Positions 46,696 to 57,487 of a stretch of DNA of 64,000 bases are shown piece by piece; within the stretch, counting starts at the first letter, position 1; every line of letters starts with the position of its first letter. Below the pieces are notes generated by a model, which saw only the letters and a program-made list of their open reading frames with translations, did no database searches and was not told the DNA's origin. The translations under genes were made by a program, and so were the position numbers. The stretch comes from Pseudo-nitzschia pungens (lineage: Eukaryota > Bacillariophyta > Bacillariophyceae > Bacillariales > Bacillariaceae). Where the stretch lies: positions 2,976,001 to 3,040,000 of the forward strand of contig CM074759.1 of assembly GCA_037355855.1 (NCBI GenBank). Reading direction: 5' to 3'.

Positions 46696-46914
46696 AACAA
46701 AGAGAACCCCTGTTCTTTTGGCAGGCTCTTGGCTCATTGTACTTTAGTCCAAATAACAACCTTTTCTGGAAAAAGGAAGATCACCCATTGGATGAGAGAT
46801 TGTTTGCTGGAAAGATATTGTTTGACTTGGCCCCCAAACATATACGTCTTGAAAGCAATAAATCTGCATCCAGTGCTGGTAGGATTTCAACAGGCCCAAG
46901 TTCTTTGTTTTTGT
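46696..46914 (+). pseudogene. Coding-like remnant of unknown identity
   Basis: One plus-strand frame encodes a plausible globular stretch (WQALGSLYFSPNNN, WKKEDHPLDERLFAGKIL, FDLAPKHIRL) and ends at a TGA just before Gypsy-B. A TGA also closes it upstream. The amino-acid composition looks protein-like, not repetitive. I do not recognise it; it could be a host-gene exon cut by Gypsy-B. Confidence 0.35.
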
Positions 46915-46925
46915 GACGTAGGAGT

Positions 46926-47232
46926 TGTAACACTCTAAAGTAGAAATTCAGAGTAGTATGAATAATTGTGTGTTATTTCACTTTACGAGATGGGATTCAA
47001 AATAAAGAGAGGAAATAATGAGTGATGATGTCATCGCGATCTCTTTATATAATCTACATCCCTGTATATAACATATATTTTGTATGTAACCTTAATCGTA
47101 CGATCGCTCTCTTCTGCATGCCTGTTCATACATACTGGACATTCCTGTATGGATATCTCTATATTCGATTCCCATGTGGGATTCGGTTAATTATTAATTT
47201 GTCACACTACTAGCCTACGCTAGCATGTTACA
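46926..47232 (-). repeat. Gypsy-B 3' LTR
   Basis: Begins TGTAACACTCTAAAG and ends CTAGCATGTTACA on the plus strand. Differs from the other LTR at 'attcctg' versus 'atccatg' and 'aatttg' versus 'aattcg'. Confidence 0.9.
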
Positions 47233-47262
47233 TAGTACCTCATGATTGAACGAATCCCACAG

Positions 47263-47959
47263 TTAAGCCGTCCAGTGATCCATGGAGCAATCTGAGTCAT
47301 TTGATTGCCTTAATTCGATATCTGCAGATTCATTTGACGTAGACTCTGATTGATTCGATTGAGTTGATTGGTGCTCCCGATAAGGTGTAATCTTTTGGAT
47401 GTTCACTGTTTCAGCCACAGAGGGAGCTTTCTGCAGTTTAACAGTTCCATTATCATTGACTTGACTGATCACAAAGGGACCGGTCTTTCAAGGTTGTAAC
47501 TTATCGGGGTCCAGCTCGTGCATCCATACCTTATAATTAACTTGGAAGGTATGATTGATTCTTTTGGCATTATCTATGAGTAGGTTCCTGTTAATTCCTT
47601 GTTGTCGGAGTTGCTGCAGAGCTAACAGGTTAGAGGTCAGTGGCAGATCAATCAGCATGTCTCTGTTGAATACCAGGGCCCCTGGAGATGCTTGTAAGGC
47701 CGCATTGACTGCACACCTGGAGGCATGCATGCAGGTCACAAGTGCATTGTCCATGAGTTGGCTAGCTCTGGTATTTGCTTGTGGGGGATTAACATGTACC
47801 AGGACTCGTAGAATATCAGCAACTGTGTGATGGACTCGTTTACAGATGGCATTGGACTGGGGATTCTTCACTGTTGTCAGAATAGATTGGGTTCCATACT
47901 GCTTGAGGGTAGTTTGAAACTCAGCTCCTAGGAATTCTCCACCATTGTCATGGACACAC
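47263..47959 (-). pseudogene. Gypsy-B integrase, second half
   Basis: Reads VHDNGGEFLGAEFQTTLKQY, then NPQSNAICKRVHHTV. The position of the catalytic Glu after NAIC is Lys here, so the DDE triad is broken. The core runs to KVWMHELDPDKLQP, where a TGA at about 47488 interrupts; a GPY/F-like module (TGPFVISQVNDNGTVKL) follows to 47263. It joins the first half (50610 onward) across element C1. Confidence 0.8.
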
Positions 47960-48886
47960 CTGATTGTTACACGTTAAGGTAGAAATACACGATAAAGTAT
48001 TATTTTAAAGATGAAAGGTTAATAAATTGTGTTACCAAAGAGAATGGTTGAATGCTTTATGAGATGGGAATGATTCCTTGAGTATGGGATGAATGAACGA
48101 TCGAACAATAATAATGTTCGTTGGGCATAATGTCATATTATCAATAATCTGACAGTCATGGGAATCTTTGTTTGAATTGTATGTGTATTCTTGTACGTTG
48201 AATATTCAGTATAGGCATAAAAACACCTCCTGTTGTAATAGGAGTTAGTAGGTAGGTGAAAAGCCGAGCGTTGGATGTTTGCTTGCCGTGTCTGCGATTT
48301 GTTGAAGCAGAGAAGGGATGCATTGTTAGTGTTGAATTGATGTTAAAAGCGGTTGCGATTTGCCGTATACTTTGCCAGTCTTTATTTGGGTGTGTTCGCA
48401 GCAGTCTTCTGGAGTTCCGAATTTTGTAACTCCAGGGCACCTCTGTGGGTTTTGAATATGAGGTTTGTGGGATTGCTTCCATATTTTTTTGGAGCTTCCT
48501 GTGGACTATTGGTTTGTCTGGAACAAGGTTGGTCTTGTTGTTGCTGCTGTACCCTTATCGATTATTGATCGATTATGTTGTTTTGCGTCTGTACCCTTGC
48601 AAGTTGATCTGCGTCCAGATCTCTTTGCTTTATCCTTATTAGTTTATCGGTTGATTGTTGCCATCATGTTGGATCAGACTGAGCGCAATTTTTATTTAGT
48701 TCGAACATTTTGTTTGCAACAGGGCTCATCTCTGTAGGTTCCTTCCCCTTCTTCAGGAATTCTCCTCCATGCGTCATCCCAGACAGCAGTGCTGTACTGG
48801 CAATCAGGGCCAGTGGCGCTGAAGGCACGGTGCGGTGGATATCGTGATCCTGGATACGTGATCCTTTTGTGTGTGGTTTGGTTTGG

Positions 48887-49946
48887 CTATGGTTGCCAAG
48901 TAAGACTGCCATCAAAGTGTCTTTCGACGCATCCTCCATGTTCCATGCAATAGGATTCTATTGCTTGCCAGATATGGGCTTGGAAGGATTTGTTGGTGGA
49001 AGCAGCAGTGCTGCCATTTTCATTGCTAGGAGCCGAAGCAGTGCTGTTGTTGCTGCTATTGCTCTTATTTCTTTTGGAATATTTATTTCTTGGGCATTCA
49101 GACCAATCATGATCATGGCCTGTAATTCTGCAAGGATTATTGTACTTGCGCTTGCTAGTATGATTAGTGCTGTTGCTTGTTTCTTCGTCTTCATCTTCAG
49201 CAGATTCAGCGTTGCTGTCACTGTCTGAATTAGAGCTGCTGTTGCTTTCAGCGTTCGAATCAGAGCTGGTGTTGACTCTGTTAACATCAGAATCATATGG
49301 ATCGTCGATGGATTGCTTGCTGAGTCTGTCCAGAGAGTTCATATGATCGATTATAAACTGGATAGTGGTTTGTGGTCAAATCCCTCTGTGGATTCTTTAG
49401 TAGTCTTCAATCCATTTGTGTGGGAAGCTGTGGAGCAAGATTGTCATCTGTTGTAGATGGTTTAGATCAGCAGCATAGCCTTGTAGCTTTGCAGTGTATT
49501 TAAAGAGCTGTTCCATGGTCTTTGCAAGAGATGTCCACTGATTTCTTCAGCGTTCAAAGGTATGTATGCATTGTATCCTTGGCGTCTTCAGCGCTGTAGT
49601 ATTGTTTGATGAAAGCTGCGAATGCTCTGTTGTAACCATTTCTTGTAGTGGGATAGTCACGTTGGCTTCTTGTTAAGGCTCTCCACTTGGTTTGGGCATC
49701 AACGCAAAGGCATCAACCAAAATACTTGATGTAGTTATTTGTTGATAGATCAAGATCTTCTGCTGCATTTTGGAAGGCTTCTTCGGTGTGTAGGAGTTCT
49801 TCTAAATCAACGTTTGTGAATAGAGGGACTTTGACGCTGTCTTCTTGGTCTTAAGCATTGTACACTGTTAGCGTAACAAGCTTGGGATTGGAGCTGTCAA
49901 AGGCTCTCTTGTAAGGGATTGGAGGATCTCTGTAAAGTCCTGCCAT
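48887..49946 (-). pseudogene. C1 gag, decayed
   Basis: The start ATG at 49946 gives MAGLYRDPPI, the same beginning as the Gypsy-B gag. Homology to C2 gag continues with stops and shifts. The C-terminal part (SLDRLSKQSIDDPYDSD, an Asn/Ser-rich stretch, then HDHDWSECPRNKYSKR) is open at 49342-48887. Not functional. Confidence 0.78.
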
Positions 49947-50255
49947 GGTTCTTGATTTGATTCAGAGCGTTCGATCGTATCGATCGATCGGAGATTTGAA
50001 TTGCTTGTGGAGCGTTTGATCGATTTGGTGTTTGATCGATTCGATGTTCGATCGATTCGGTGTTTGATCGATTCGATGTTCGATCGGTTTGTTCGATCGG
50101 TTCATTTGATTGTTTGTAGATTTCGATCAACGTTGTTTCTTTTTGCTTGTCAGGGTATCAATGTATCCCTGTTGTTTAGGATAAAGGTTGTTTTGGATTC
50201 AGTACTGAGTTCCTGTCTGTCTTCTACTCTGAAAGATAAACAGTAGTACTTACTG

Positions 50256-50604
50256 TGTTACACGTTAAGGTAGAAATACACGATAAGAGTATTATTTTAA
50301 AGATGAAAGGTTAATAAATTGTGTTACCAAAGAGAATGGTTGAATGCTTTACAAGATGGGAATGATTCCTTGAGTATGGGATGAATGAACGATCGAACAA
50401 TAATAATGTTCGTTGGGCATAATGTCATAATATCAATAATTGTTTATTCATGGGAATCTTTGTTTGAATTGTATGTGTATTCTTGTACATTGAATATTCA
50501 GTATATGTACATGAATATCATATATATTCTTGTGTATTGGAGCACATGCGGGATTCAATAATCATTTAGAGCCTCTCGTAGGGTACCTACGTCAACATGT
50601 CACA
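50256..50604 (-). repeat. C1 5' LTR (349 bp)
   Basis: TGTTACACGTTAAGG...CAACATGTCACA on the plus strand. Next to it at 50241-50255 is the imperfect palindrome CAGTAGTACTTACTG. Confidence 0.85.
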
Positions 50605-50609
50605 CTGAT

Positions 50610-51559
50610 AGGTCTTGGATACCTTGAGAGCCAGCAGTTCTTGAATTGGTCTGACACATGCTGAGATGACTTGTCTCTGATTCTGATGATTTCCAGGAGG
50701 TTGGTAACCGGATCAATACAGGTCAGGACCTTGAAGTTGTAGTTCTTGCCTTGAGCTGTAATCTTCCATGGGCCTATGAGATCCACATGTACCTCGTTGA
50801 ATGGTGTGAGTGGGGCTTCTTTTAGTGGGAGCTTGCCATATTTGGAGTGCTGGTTCTTATATTTAATGCAATTGTCAGGGCAGATGTAAGTCTTGCAAAG
50901 ATTGGATAGATTGTAATGCAATTGTCGGGGCAAATGTAGGACTTGCATAAATTGGACAGGTTGTCAGCATAGAATCTTGCTGAAATAGTCTGATATAGCC
51001 TGGTGGATCCACAATGGCCCAGCAGGAGATGATACCACTTGATGGTATCATTGGAGAGAGAGCTTGGTATGTAGATACGCCAGTTGTCTGGATTCGTGGG
51101 ACTGGCATAGCAGAGGATGTTGTTGCCTTCTAATTCTTGGTAGAAGAAGGCTTTAGATTGAATCTTGAACTTGATAGTAGGATCTTTCTGCTGATGAGGA
51201 TAGATATTGGAATAGTTCACCGGGCATTCCAGGTCTTGGTTATTTGGTAGGTTGACTAGGCACTCATTGTTCAGCAAACAGGATTGCAGTTCCTGGTCTG
51301 CGTCATTGCACAAGTGATGGAATAGGTTGGGGAACTCTGTTAGAAACAGTTCTTCATCTTGTTTAGGAACTTCAAGCTTCAAGAAATCGATTAAGGTGCC
51401 CTTTTCAAGGGCTTTCTTCCCCACAGTAGGTGGATCCATCAGGGGGAGTCTGGAGAAGGCATCAGCAAGAACATTCTTCTTGCCTTCAACATAGGTGAGA
51501 TTGACACTGAATTCTTCAAGGAATAGTCTCCACCGTAGGACTCGTTGGACTGAGAGGGT
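50610..51559 (-). pseudogene. Gypsy-B RNase H linker and integrase first half
   Basis: Minus-strand frame with an integrase zinc finger (WYHLLLGHCGSTRLYQ, then SNLCKSYICPDNC). A ~66-bp local tandem duplication at about 50878-50950 repeats the SNLCK.YICPDNC block and shifts the frame. The core then reads FNEVHVDLIGPWKI and VLTCIDPVTNLLEI, with the first catalytic Asp. It stops at C1 and resumes at 47959. Confidence 0.78.
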
Positions 51560-52534
51560 TCAGAAGGTAAGGTTCTTATGGTCAGTATATACATTGATGA
51601 CTCCACCGAGGAGCATCTTTCTGTACTCTTTGCAGCAGAGTACTATGGCTAGAAGTTCTTTCTCCGTAGTAGTGTAGTTCTTTTGGGCATCAGATAGTTT
51701 CTTGGACCAATAGGCTATAGGTTTGCCATCTTGTATGATGGCAGCGCCAAGCTGTAGGTCTGAGGCATCAGTGTACAGTTCAAAGGGCTTGTTAAGGTCT
51801 GGATAGGTGTTCAGCGCATCCGCTGCCACCATGGCTTTCATCTCTTGAAAGGCCTTGTCTTGAGCAGGTCCCCAAGTGAAAGCTGAAGGAGCTTTTCTTT
51901 GCTTGCCTTTGATGGCAGCTGGTTGAGAAGTTTTCTTGGGGGTACCAGTGATATTGAAGAGAGGAGCTAGGGCATGGGATCTTCGGGGCCACATGTCTCT
52001 GTAGTATCCTACTGCTGCTAGGAAGGACTTGACTTGGGTCACAGTTCTTGGTCGGTCCATATGTAGGATGGCTTCAATCTTCTTTCTCCATGGCTTAACT
52101 GCTGTAGGTGTCATCCAATAGCCCAGAAAGTCAGTCTCTTGTATAGCCCAATCACACTTGAGTGGGTTGCACTTGAGCCCATTTTGGTTAAGCCTATCTA
52201 GGATCTTGTCGACAGTCTTCATGTGGAGGTCAAAAGAGCCATTGGTCCAGATACCAATATCATCAATATAAACAGTGCAGTCAGTGTCTTGTAGGATATC
52301 TTCCATTAGTTGCTGGGCAACGTCTGGAGAAACCTTGACACCCATTGGTTTTCTTTGGTACTCATAGCAGCCGTATGGAGTGAGTATGGTACATAGTTTC
52401 TTGCTTGCGTCATCCAGTTCAAAACGAGAGTTGTTGTTGTTGTTGTTGTTGTTGTTGTTCGAGCGCTTTTGTTGTTTGTTGTTATTCTTGTTGCTTTTCT
52501 TGTTGGCTTGGCGCTCATGACAGCTCATGTGGTC
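51560..52534 (-). pseudogene. Gypsy-B gag remnant fused to RT and RNase H
   Basis: Reading leftward: gag remnant MSCHERQANKKSNKN, an Asn run coded by an AAC repeat (about 52434-52465), then mid-RT (LDDASKKLCTILTPYGCYEY), VYIDDIGIW with catalytic Asp pair, and RNase H (FELYTDASDLQLGA, VYTDHKNLTF), ending at a stop at 51560. The RT lacks its N-terminal third. On the other side gag continues across A3 into 60506-60661 (TVQFIVDH). Confidence 0.82.
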
Positions 52535-52723
52535 TGCCATACCCCGGGTCTACTAGTGATTAGAATAGTAGTGATATGCAAATTGTGAGCTCTATTGATT
52601 AGTCTATCTGCTACAGCTCTGAGAGCTCTCTGGATCGGCGATTTTGTCGGCTCGCCGATTGTTTTTATCCTTATCCTTAATCCAGTCCCGCGTGTCCTCG
52701 TGACTGTATTCTGGCGCACGGCA
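52535..52723 (-). repeat. A3 3' LTR (189 bp)
   Basis: TGCCATACCCC...GCGCACGGCA, preceded by TGGTC. Minus-strand purine tract next to it: ATGGAGGAGCA. Confidence 0.9.
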
Positions 52724-52751
52724 TGCTCCTCCATGGCACTGTTACATTTGG

Positions 52752-54636
52752 TTACTTCTCCGTTTTAGTGCTATCCCTGCAATAATAGGGATGGACTCTT
52801 CTGATGTTAACCCGGTCGGTTACAAAGGGAGCAGTTTCAATAGTTACAGTTCCATTGTCATGGGCCTTGAGCACCTTGTAAGGTCCTTGTCGTGGGAAGG
52901 ATAGTTTCGGAATAATGCCCTTCCTTTCCAGGGTGACATAGTCTCCTTCCTTATAGACATGGGGGATCCTCTTCCGGTTCTCCCTGATGTTACTCTTGTG
53001 GATACTCTTTTGTTTCCTGGCTTGGATTGTTTCCCAATCCACTGGGAAATTCACAGGCATAAACATGTCCCTTCCAAACACCAACTGTGCCGGGGAGTAT
53101 CCTAGGGTGGTGTGGATGGCACTGCGGATAGCATATGCTGCCTTGGTAGTGAACTCCTCAAAAGGATCCTTCTCGTGGAGATCCCTTTGTTCCAGGTTAA
53201 AGGACAATAGACAATCCTTCAAGACCTGGTGGATTCTTTCCAACACTGAGTTGGATTGTGGGTTCCAAGCGCCACTGGGCTTTCTTTTCATCCCCATGTT
53301 ATCACAGAGCTCCTGGAACTCTGCTTTGAACTCACTCCCGCCATCAAAGCCAATTTCCTTTAGGCGCGGATACTTTGCTAGCCAGGTACTGTCCAACAAT
53401 CGTTGAGTTTCTGCTGCATTTGGGGAGTCCTTCAGGTGAGCCAGTTCAAACCATCCGGTCACTGGGTCCACCATGGTGAGAACATGGATATGGTAGTCTT
53501 TACCATTTTTATTGTGGACAGTTGCAGGTCCCCAGAGGTCCACATTGACCCTCTGCCATGTGGTGACTTCAGCTGCGTTCTCCGGCAGTAGTCCATACTT
53601 CTTCCGGCCACTCTTTTTGAACATCTGGCATGTGTGGCAGTGTTTACAGAGATCCTGGACATCCTTTCTGAGGCCTCTCCAGGTGAACACTGATCGGATG
53701 CTCTGTTCCATTCTCTTTTCTCCAGGATGGACCAGCATGCTGTGGTACCATTCCATAACTCTATCTTTGAGCTTGTCCGGGATCAGAATCTTCCCTTCTC
53801 TGTGGATTAGACTGTAACCTTCCACATTTTTGGTGGTTAGGCGATTGTCTTTTTCCAGGGCACTCATGATTTCCGTGTCCTTCTGTTGGTAGAACTGAAT
53901 CATGTCCGGGGCAAGTGGGAATGCACTATTGCCCTGGAATTCTTCCGGTGCTTCTTCTCCAAGTGGGAATAGTAGCTGTCGGAGGTGCTCTTCCTCATCC
54001 GCGTAGGTGAGGGGCTTATTTGGTGGCAGCCATTCCACTGTATCTGCTGGATCGTCTGTAATGTCCAGACGAGACAGCGCGTCTGCTGCATCGTTGTCCT
54101 TGCCAGCAACGTGCTTGACTTCTGGATGGAACTCCTCCATGAGGAGTCTCCATCGTACCATTCGCTGGGTGGGCATCTGCTGGTACAGCAGGTTAAGATG
54201 GTCCGTGTGAATGATCACATCTTGTCCTCGTAGGATTCCTTCGAATGCCTTTAGGCCTTCTACTATGCCCAGGAGTTCTTTTTCTCCGACAGTGTAGTTG
54301 AGCTGCGCCGAGTTCAGTTTCCGTGTGTAGAATCCAAGGGGCTTGCCATCTTGGCATACAGTTGCTCCCAGTTGCCTATCACTGGCATCTGAGTAGAGAT
54401 GAAATGGTTTTGTAAAGTCTGGGAATGCAAGCTTGGCTTCTTCTGCAAGCATCCTCTTCGCCTCCATGAAAGCTTTCTGCTCTGCTGGACCCCAGTACCA
54501 GTTCATTTTGCCCTTTTTCCCTGCTAGTTTGTTGAGGGGAGCCAGGATGTGGGAGCGGCGTTTCCACATATCCCTGTAGAAATTCACCATCCCAAGAAAC
54601 ATCTTGAGTTGTTTGGTGTTCTTGGGGGCTTCCAGG
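52752..54636 (-). CDS. A3 pol, C-terminal part (late RT, RNase H, integrase)
   Basis: Continues A3 pol beyond the C2 insertion. It begins in LEAPKNTKQLKMFLGM, then RNase H (HLYSDASDRQLGA), the integrase zinc finger (HCHTCQMFKKSG), the DDE core (VDLWGP, GFDGGSEF, VLERIH) and a GPY/F-type module, ending at 52752. All catalytic residues are present. Without C2 the whole A3 pol would be one open frame. Confidence 0.9.
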
Positions 54637-54942
54637 TGTAACATGCTACCGTATGTTACTCTACGAGGGCTCTAAATGATTATTGAATCCCGCATGTACT
54701 CCAATATATATGATATTCATGTATGTATGTTTGGTATATATATACATACAACGGATACTGACAAATATCAAGATAAAATATCAAGAGTCTTACGACTCGC
54801 TGATAATCTTGATCGCTCATTGCTACTCAAGGAATCATTCCCATCTCGTAAAGTATTCAACCATTCACAATTTTATAATTATTCTTTATTAAAATACCTC
54901 TATCGCGTACCACTCCATCTAATTCTACCCTAGAGTGTTACA
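54637..54942 (+). repeat. C2 left LTR (306 bp), sense
   Basis: TGTAACATGCTACCG...CTAGAGTGTTACA. The palindrome CAGTAATTACTG follows directly at 54943-54954, as in Gypsy-B. Confidence 0.88.
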
Positions 54943-55278
54943 CAGTAATTACTGTCCGCTTGAAAGTAGAAGACAAAGACAAGAACTCAGTACTGAATTC
55001 AAAACAACCTTTATCCTAAACAACAGGGATACATTGATACCCTGACAAGCAAAATCCTACAATCAGGACCTTCGGAAGAATCGAAACAACGCCGATCGAA
55101 GTCTACAAATCGATCGAACGCTCCACAAAACAATTCAAACCTCCGATCGATCGCAATCTCCAACCGAATCGATCGAACGAAACGATTGATACCTACGAAA
55201 CGCCGATACGAATCGATCGCACGCTCTACAAAGCAATTCAAATCTCCGATCGATTAATACGATCGAAGCTACGAAACC

Positions 55279-56358
55279 ATGTCAGGATTATACAGAGATC
55301 CTCCAATCCCTTACAAGAGAGCCTTTGACAGCGCAAATCCCAAGCTTGTTACACTAACAGTTTACAACGCTGAAGACCAAGAAGACAGCGTCAAAGTCCC
55401 TCTATTCACCGCCAAAGGAGGCCTAGAAGAACTCCTATATACCGAAGAAGCCTTCCAAAACGCAGCAGAAGATCTCGATATATCAGCAAATAAATATATC
55501 AAATACTTCGGCCGATGTCTCTCTGTCAATGCCCAAACCAAGTGGAGAGCCTTAACAAGAAGCCAACGTGATTATCCAACTACAAGAAATGGATACAACA
55601 GAGCCTTCGCATTCTTCATTAAGCAAGAACACTGCAGCGCTGAAGATGCAAAAGACATCATGCACACTTATCTCCGAAGCTCCGAATGCAAGAAATCCAG
55701 CAAAGTATCATGCAAAGACCATGCATACCGAATGGAACAGCTCTTCAAATACACTGCAAAACTACAAGGCTTTGCTGCTGATCTCAACCAGTTACAACAG
55801 ATGACAATCTTGCTCCACAGCTTTCCAAATGAATGGATTGAAGACTACTGCAGAATCCACAGAGGAATCCGACCACAAACCACTATCCAGTCCATAATCG
55901 ATCATATGAGCTCTTTGGACAGACTCGGCAAACAAAAACAGTCTTCCATCGATAATCCATACGATTCTGATATCAACAGTGTCAGCAATTCCACCAGCAA
56001 TCCAAACGCGGAAAGCAACAGCTCTAATTCAGACAGCAACAGCAACGCTGAATCTGAAGACGAAGACGAAGAAGAATCAAACAATACCAACAACAGCAAA
56101 CGCAAGTACAACAACCCTTGCAGAATTGCAGGACATGACCATGATTGGTCTGAATGTCCAAGAAATAAATATTCCAAAAGACATAAGAGCAATAGCAGCA
56201 ACAACAGTACTGCTTCGGCTCCTAGCAATGACACTGGAAGCACTGCTTCCAATGAATCCTTCCAAGCTTACATCAGACAAGCAATGCAATCCTATTGCAT
56301 GGAGAACGGAGGACGCATCGAAAGAAACTTCGATGGCAGTCCCACGTGGCAACCATAG
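55279..56358 (+). CDS. C2 gag, intact
   Basis: 359 residues beginning MSGLYRDPPIPYKRAFD. The N-terminal two thirds are capsid-like and alpha-helix-prone. An Asn/Ser/Glu-rich acidic linker (residues ~230-275) follows, then a single Cys/His patch, CRIAGHDHDWSEC, and a basic SKRKYN/KYSKRHKS region likely to bind RNA. It shares its start and motifs with Gypsy-B gag (MAGLYRDPPI). It is the only intact gag of this type here. No protease, RT or integrase is encoded in the element. Confidence 0.83.
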   Translation: MSGLYRDPPIPYKRAFDSANPKLVTLTVYNAEDQEDSVKVPLFTAKGGLEELLYTEEAFQNAAEDLDISANKYIKYFGRCLSVNAQTKWRALTRSQRDYPTTRNGYNRAFAFFIKQEHCSAEDAKDIMHTYLRSSECKKSSKVSCKDHAYRMEQLFKYTAKLQGFAADLNQLQQMTILLHSFPNEWIEDYCRIHRGIRPQTTIQSIIDHMSSLDRLGKQKQSSIDNPYDSDINSVSNSTSNPNAESNSSNSDSNSNAESEDEDEEESNNTNNSKRKYNNPCRIAGHDHDWSECPRNKYSKRHKSNSSNNSTASAPSNDTGSTASNESFQAYIRQAMQSYCMENGGRIERNFDGSPTWQP

Positions 56359-57487
56359 CAGCCACTAAAACCAAACAAAAGGATCACGAATCCAGGATCA
56401 TGATATCCACCGCACCGTGCCTTCAGCGCCACTGGCCCTGATTGCCAGTACAGCACTGCTGTCTGGGATGACGCATGGAGGAGAACTCCCCAAGAAAAGA
56501 AGGGAAGGAACCTACAGAGATGAGCCCTGTTGCAAATAAAATGTTCGAACTAAATACAAGTGCTCAAGACCGATCCAGAGTGACGGCAACAATCAACCAC
56601 ATTAAATAAATAAAGATTCATATGGCAAAGAATCACATATAATCGCAATAAAGATCTGGACGCAGATCGGTTCGGACGCGAACCAGTTGCAATGGGTACA
56701 GACGCTAAGAATGCCATGAATCAATCAATCAATCGAATCGACAATCTCGATATCGATAAGGGTACAGACGCAAACAAAATAAAAGGTACAGCAGCAATAA
56801 CAAGGACACGTTTGAACCCAAACAAACAAATAGTCCACAGGGAGCTCCGAAAAACAATCGAGCAATCCCACTAAAATTATATCCTACACCCACTAAGGTG
56901 CTCTGGAGTTACGAAAATTCAAACCTCCAGTAGATGCTGCGAACAATACCCAAAATGAAAGACCGGCAAAGTATCCGGCAACTCGCGAATGAATTAACCG
57001 ATTCCAACCGTAACTAACAATGCGTCCCCTCTCTGCGTTACTATATATCGCAGATACGGCAAGTGACACATCCAACGCTCCGGCTTTTCACCTACCTACA
57101 TTAACTCCCATTACAACAGGAGGTGTTTTTATGCCTATAGAGCAATCGTTCTCAATCATTCGAACTCAGCTCCACTACCCCGAGAGGTACATCACAGTTG
57201 GGGGAGGAAAAGAATTTTCTTCGACTCTTTTTCTATTTTTACCATGTCTTTATGACCCTTCTCAAGAACAAGAAACAAATCTTCGATTTTTTGAGTATCA
57301 CAAAGAACGTTCTTCAATCCCACTTCGATCTACATTACCATATATCTTCAGAATGGTTCGAATGGCATATATCATCATCTTCAACCGGTTCTCCGAACAA
57401 GCATATCTCTTTCCATCGATACTACTCAACTCCGAACCTATTGTATTGAACCACATGCAAACTTCACCTAATCATTGGGGAACTATG
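56359..57487 (+). other. C2 non-coding internal region
   Basis: Conserved with C1 (about 48214-48886 in reverse). It includes a possible remnant of the region after gag (THGGELPKK in one frame), then AT-rich sequence. The last ~340 bp, ending TTGGGGAACTA, match the internal piece of the miniature element at 36403-36492 and look like the normal polypurine end that should precede a sense LTR. Confidence 0.65.

Larger units (their letters stand above)
47965..50604 (-). mobile_element. C1: gag-only LTR element in Gypsy-B integrase
   Basis: A 2640-bp minus-strand element with duplication CTGAT at 47960-47964 and 50605-50609. The 5' LTR is 50256-50604 (349 bp). The 3' LTR (47965-48213) has lost about 100 bp with the adjacent internal end. 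The internal region holds only a decayed gag and about 600 bp of non-coding sequence shared with C2. With pol missing in both C1 and C2, this is a non-autonomous family, probably mobilised by a Gypsy-B relative. Confidence 0.87.

Noticed and set aside
54676..54933. Identical 85-residue frames in both C2 LTRs (plus at 54676, minus at 57497)
   Set aside because: They reflect the inverted LTR sequence, not a gene.
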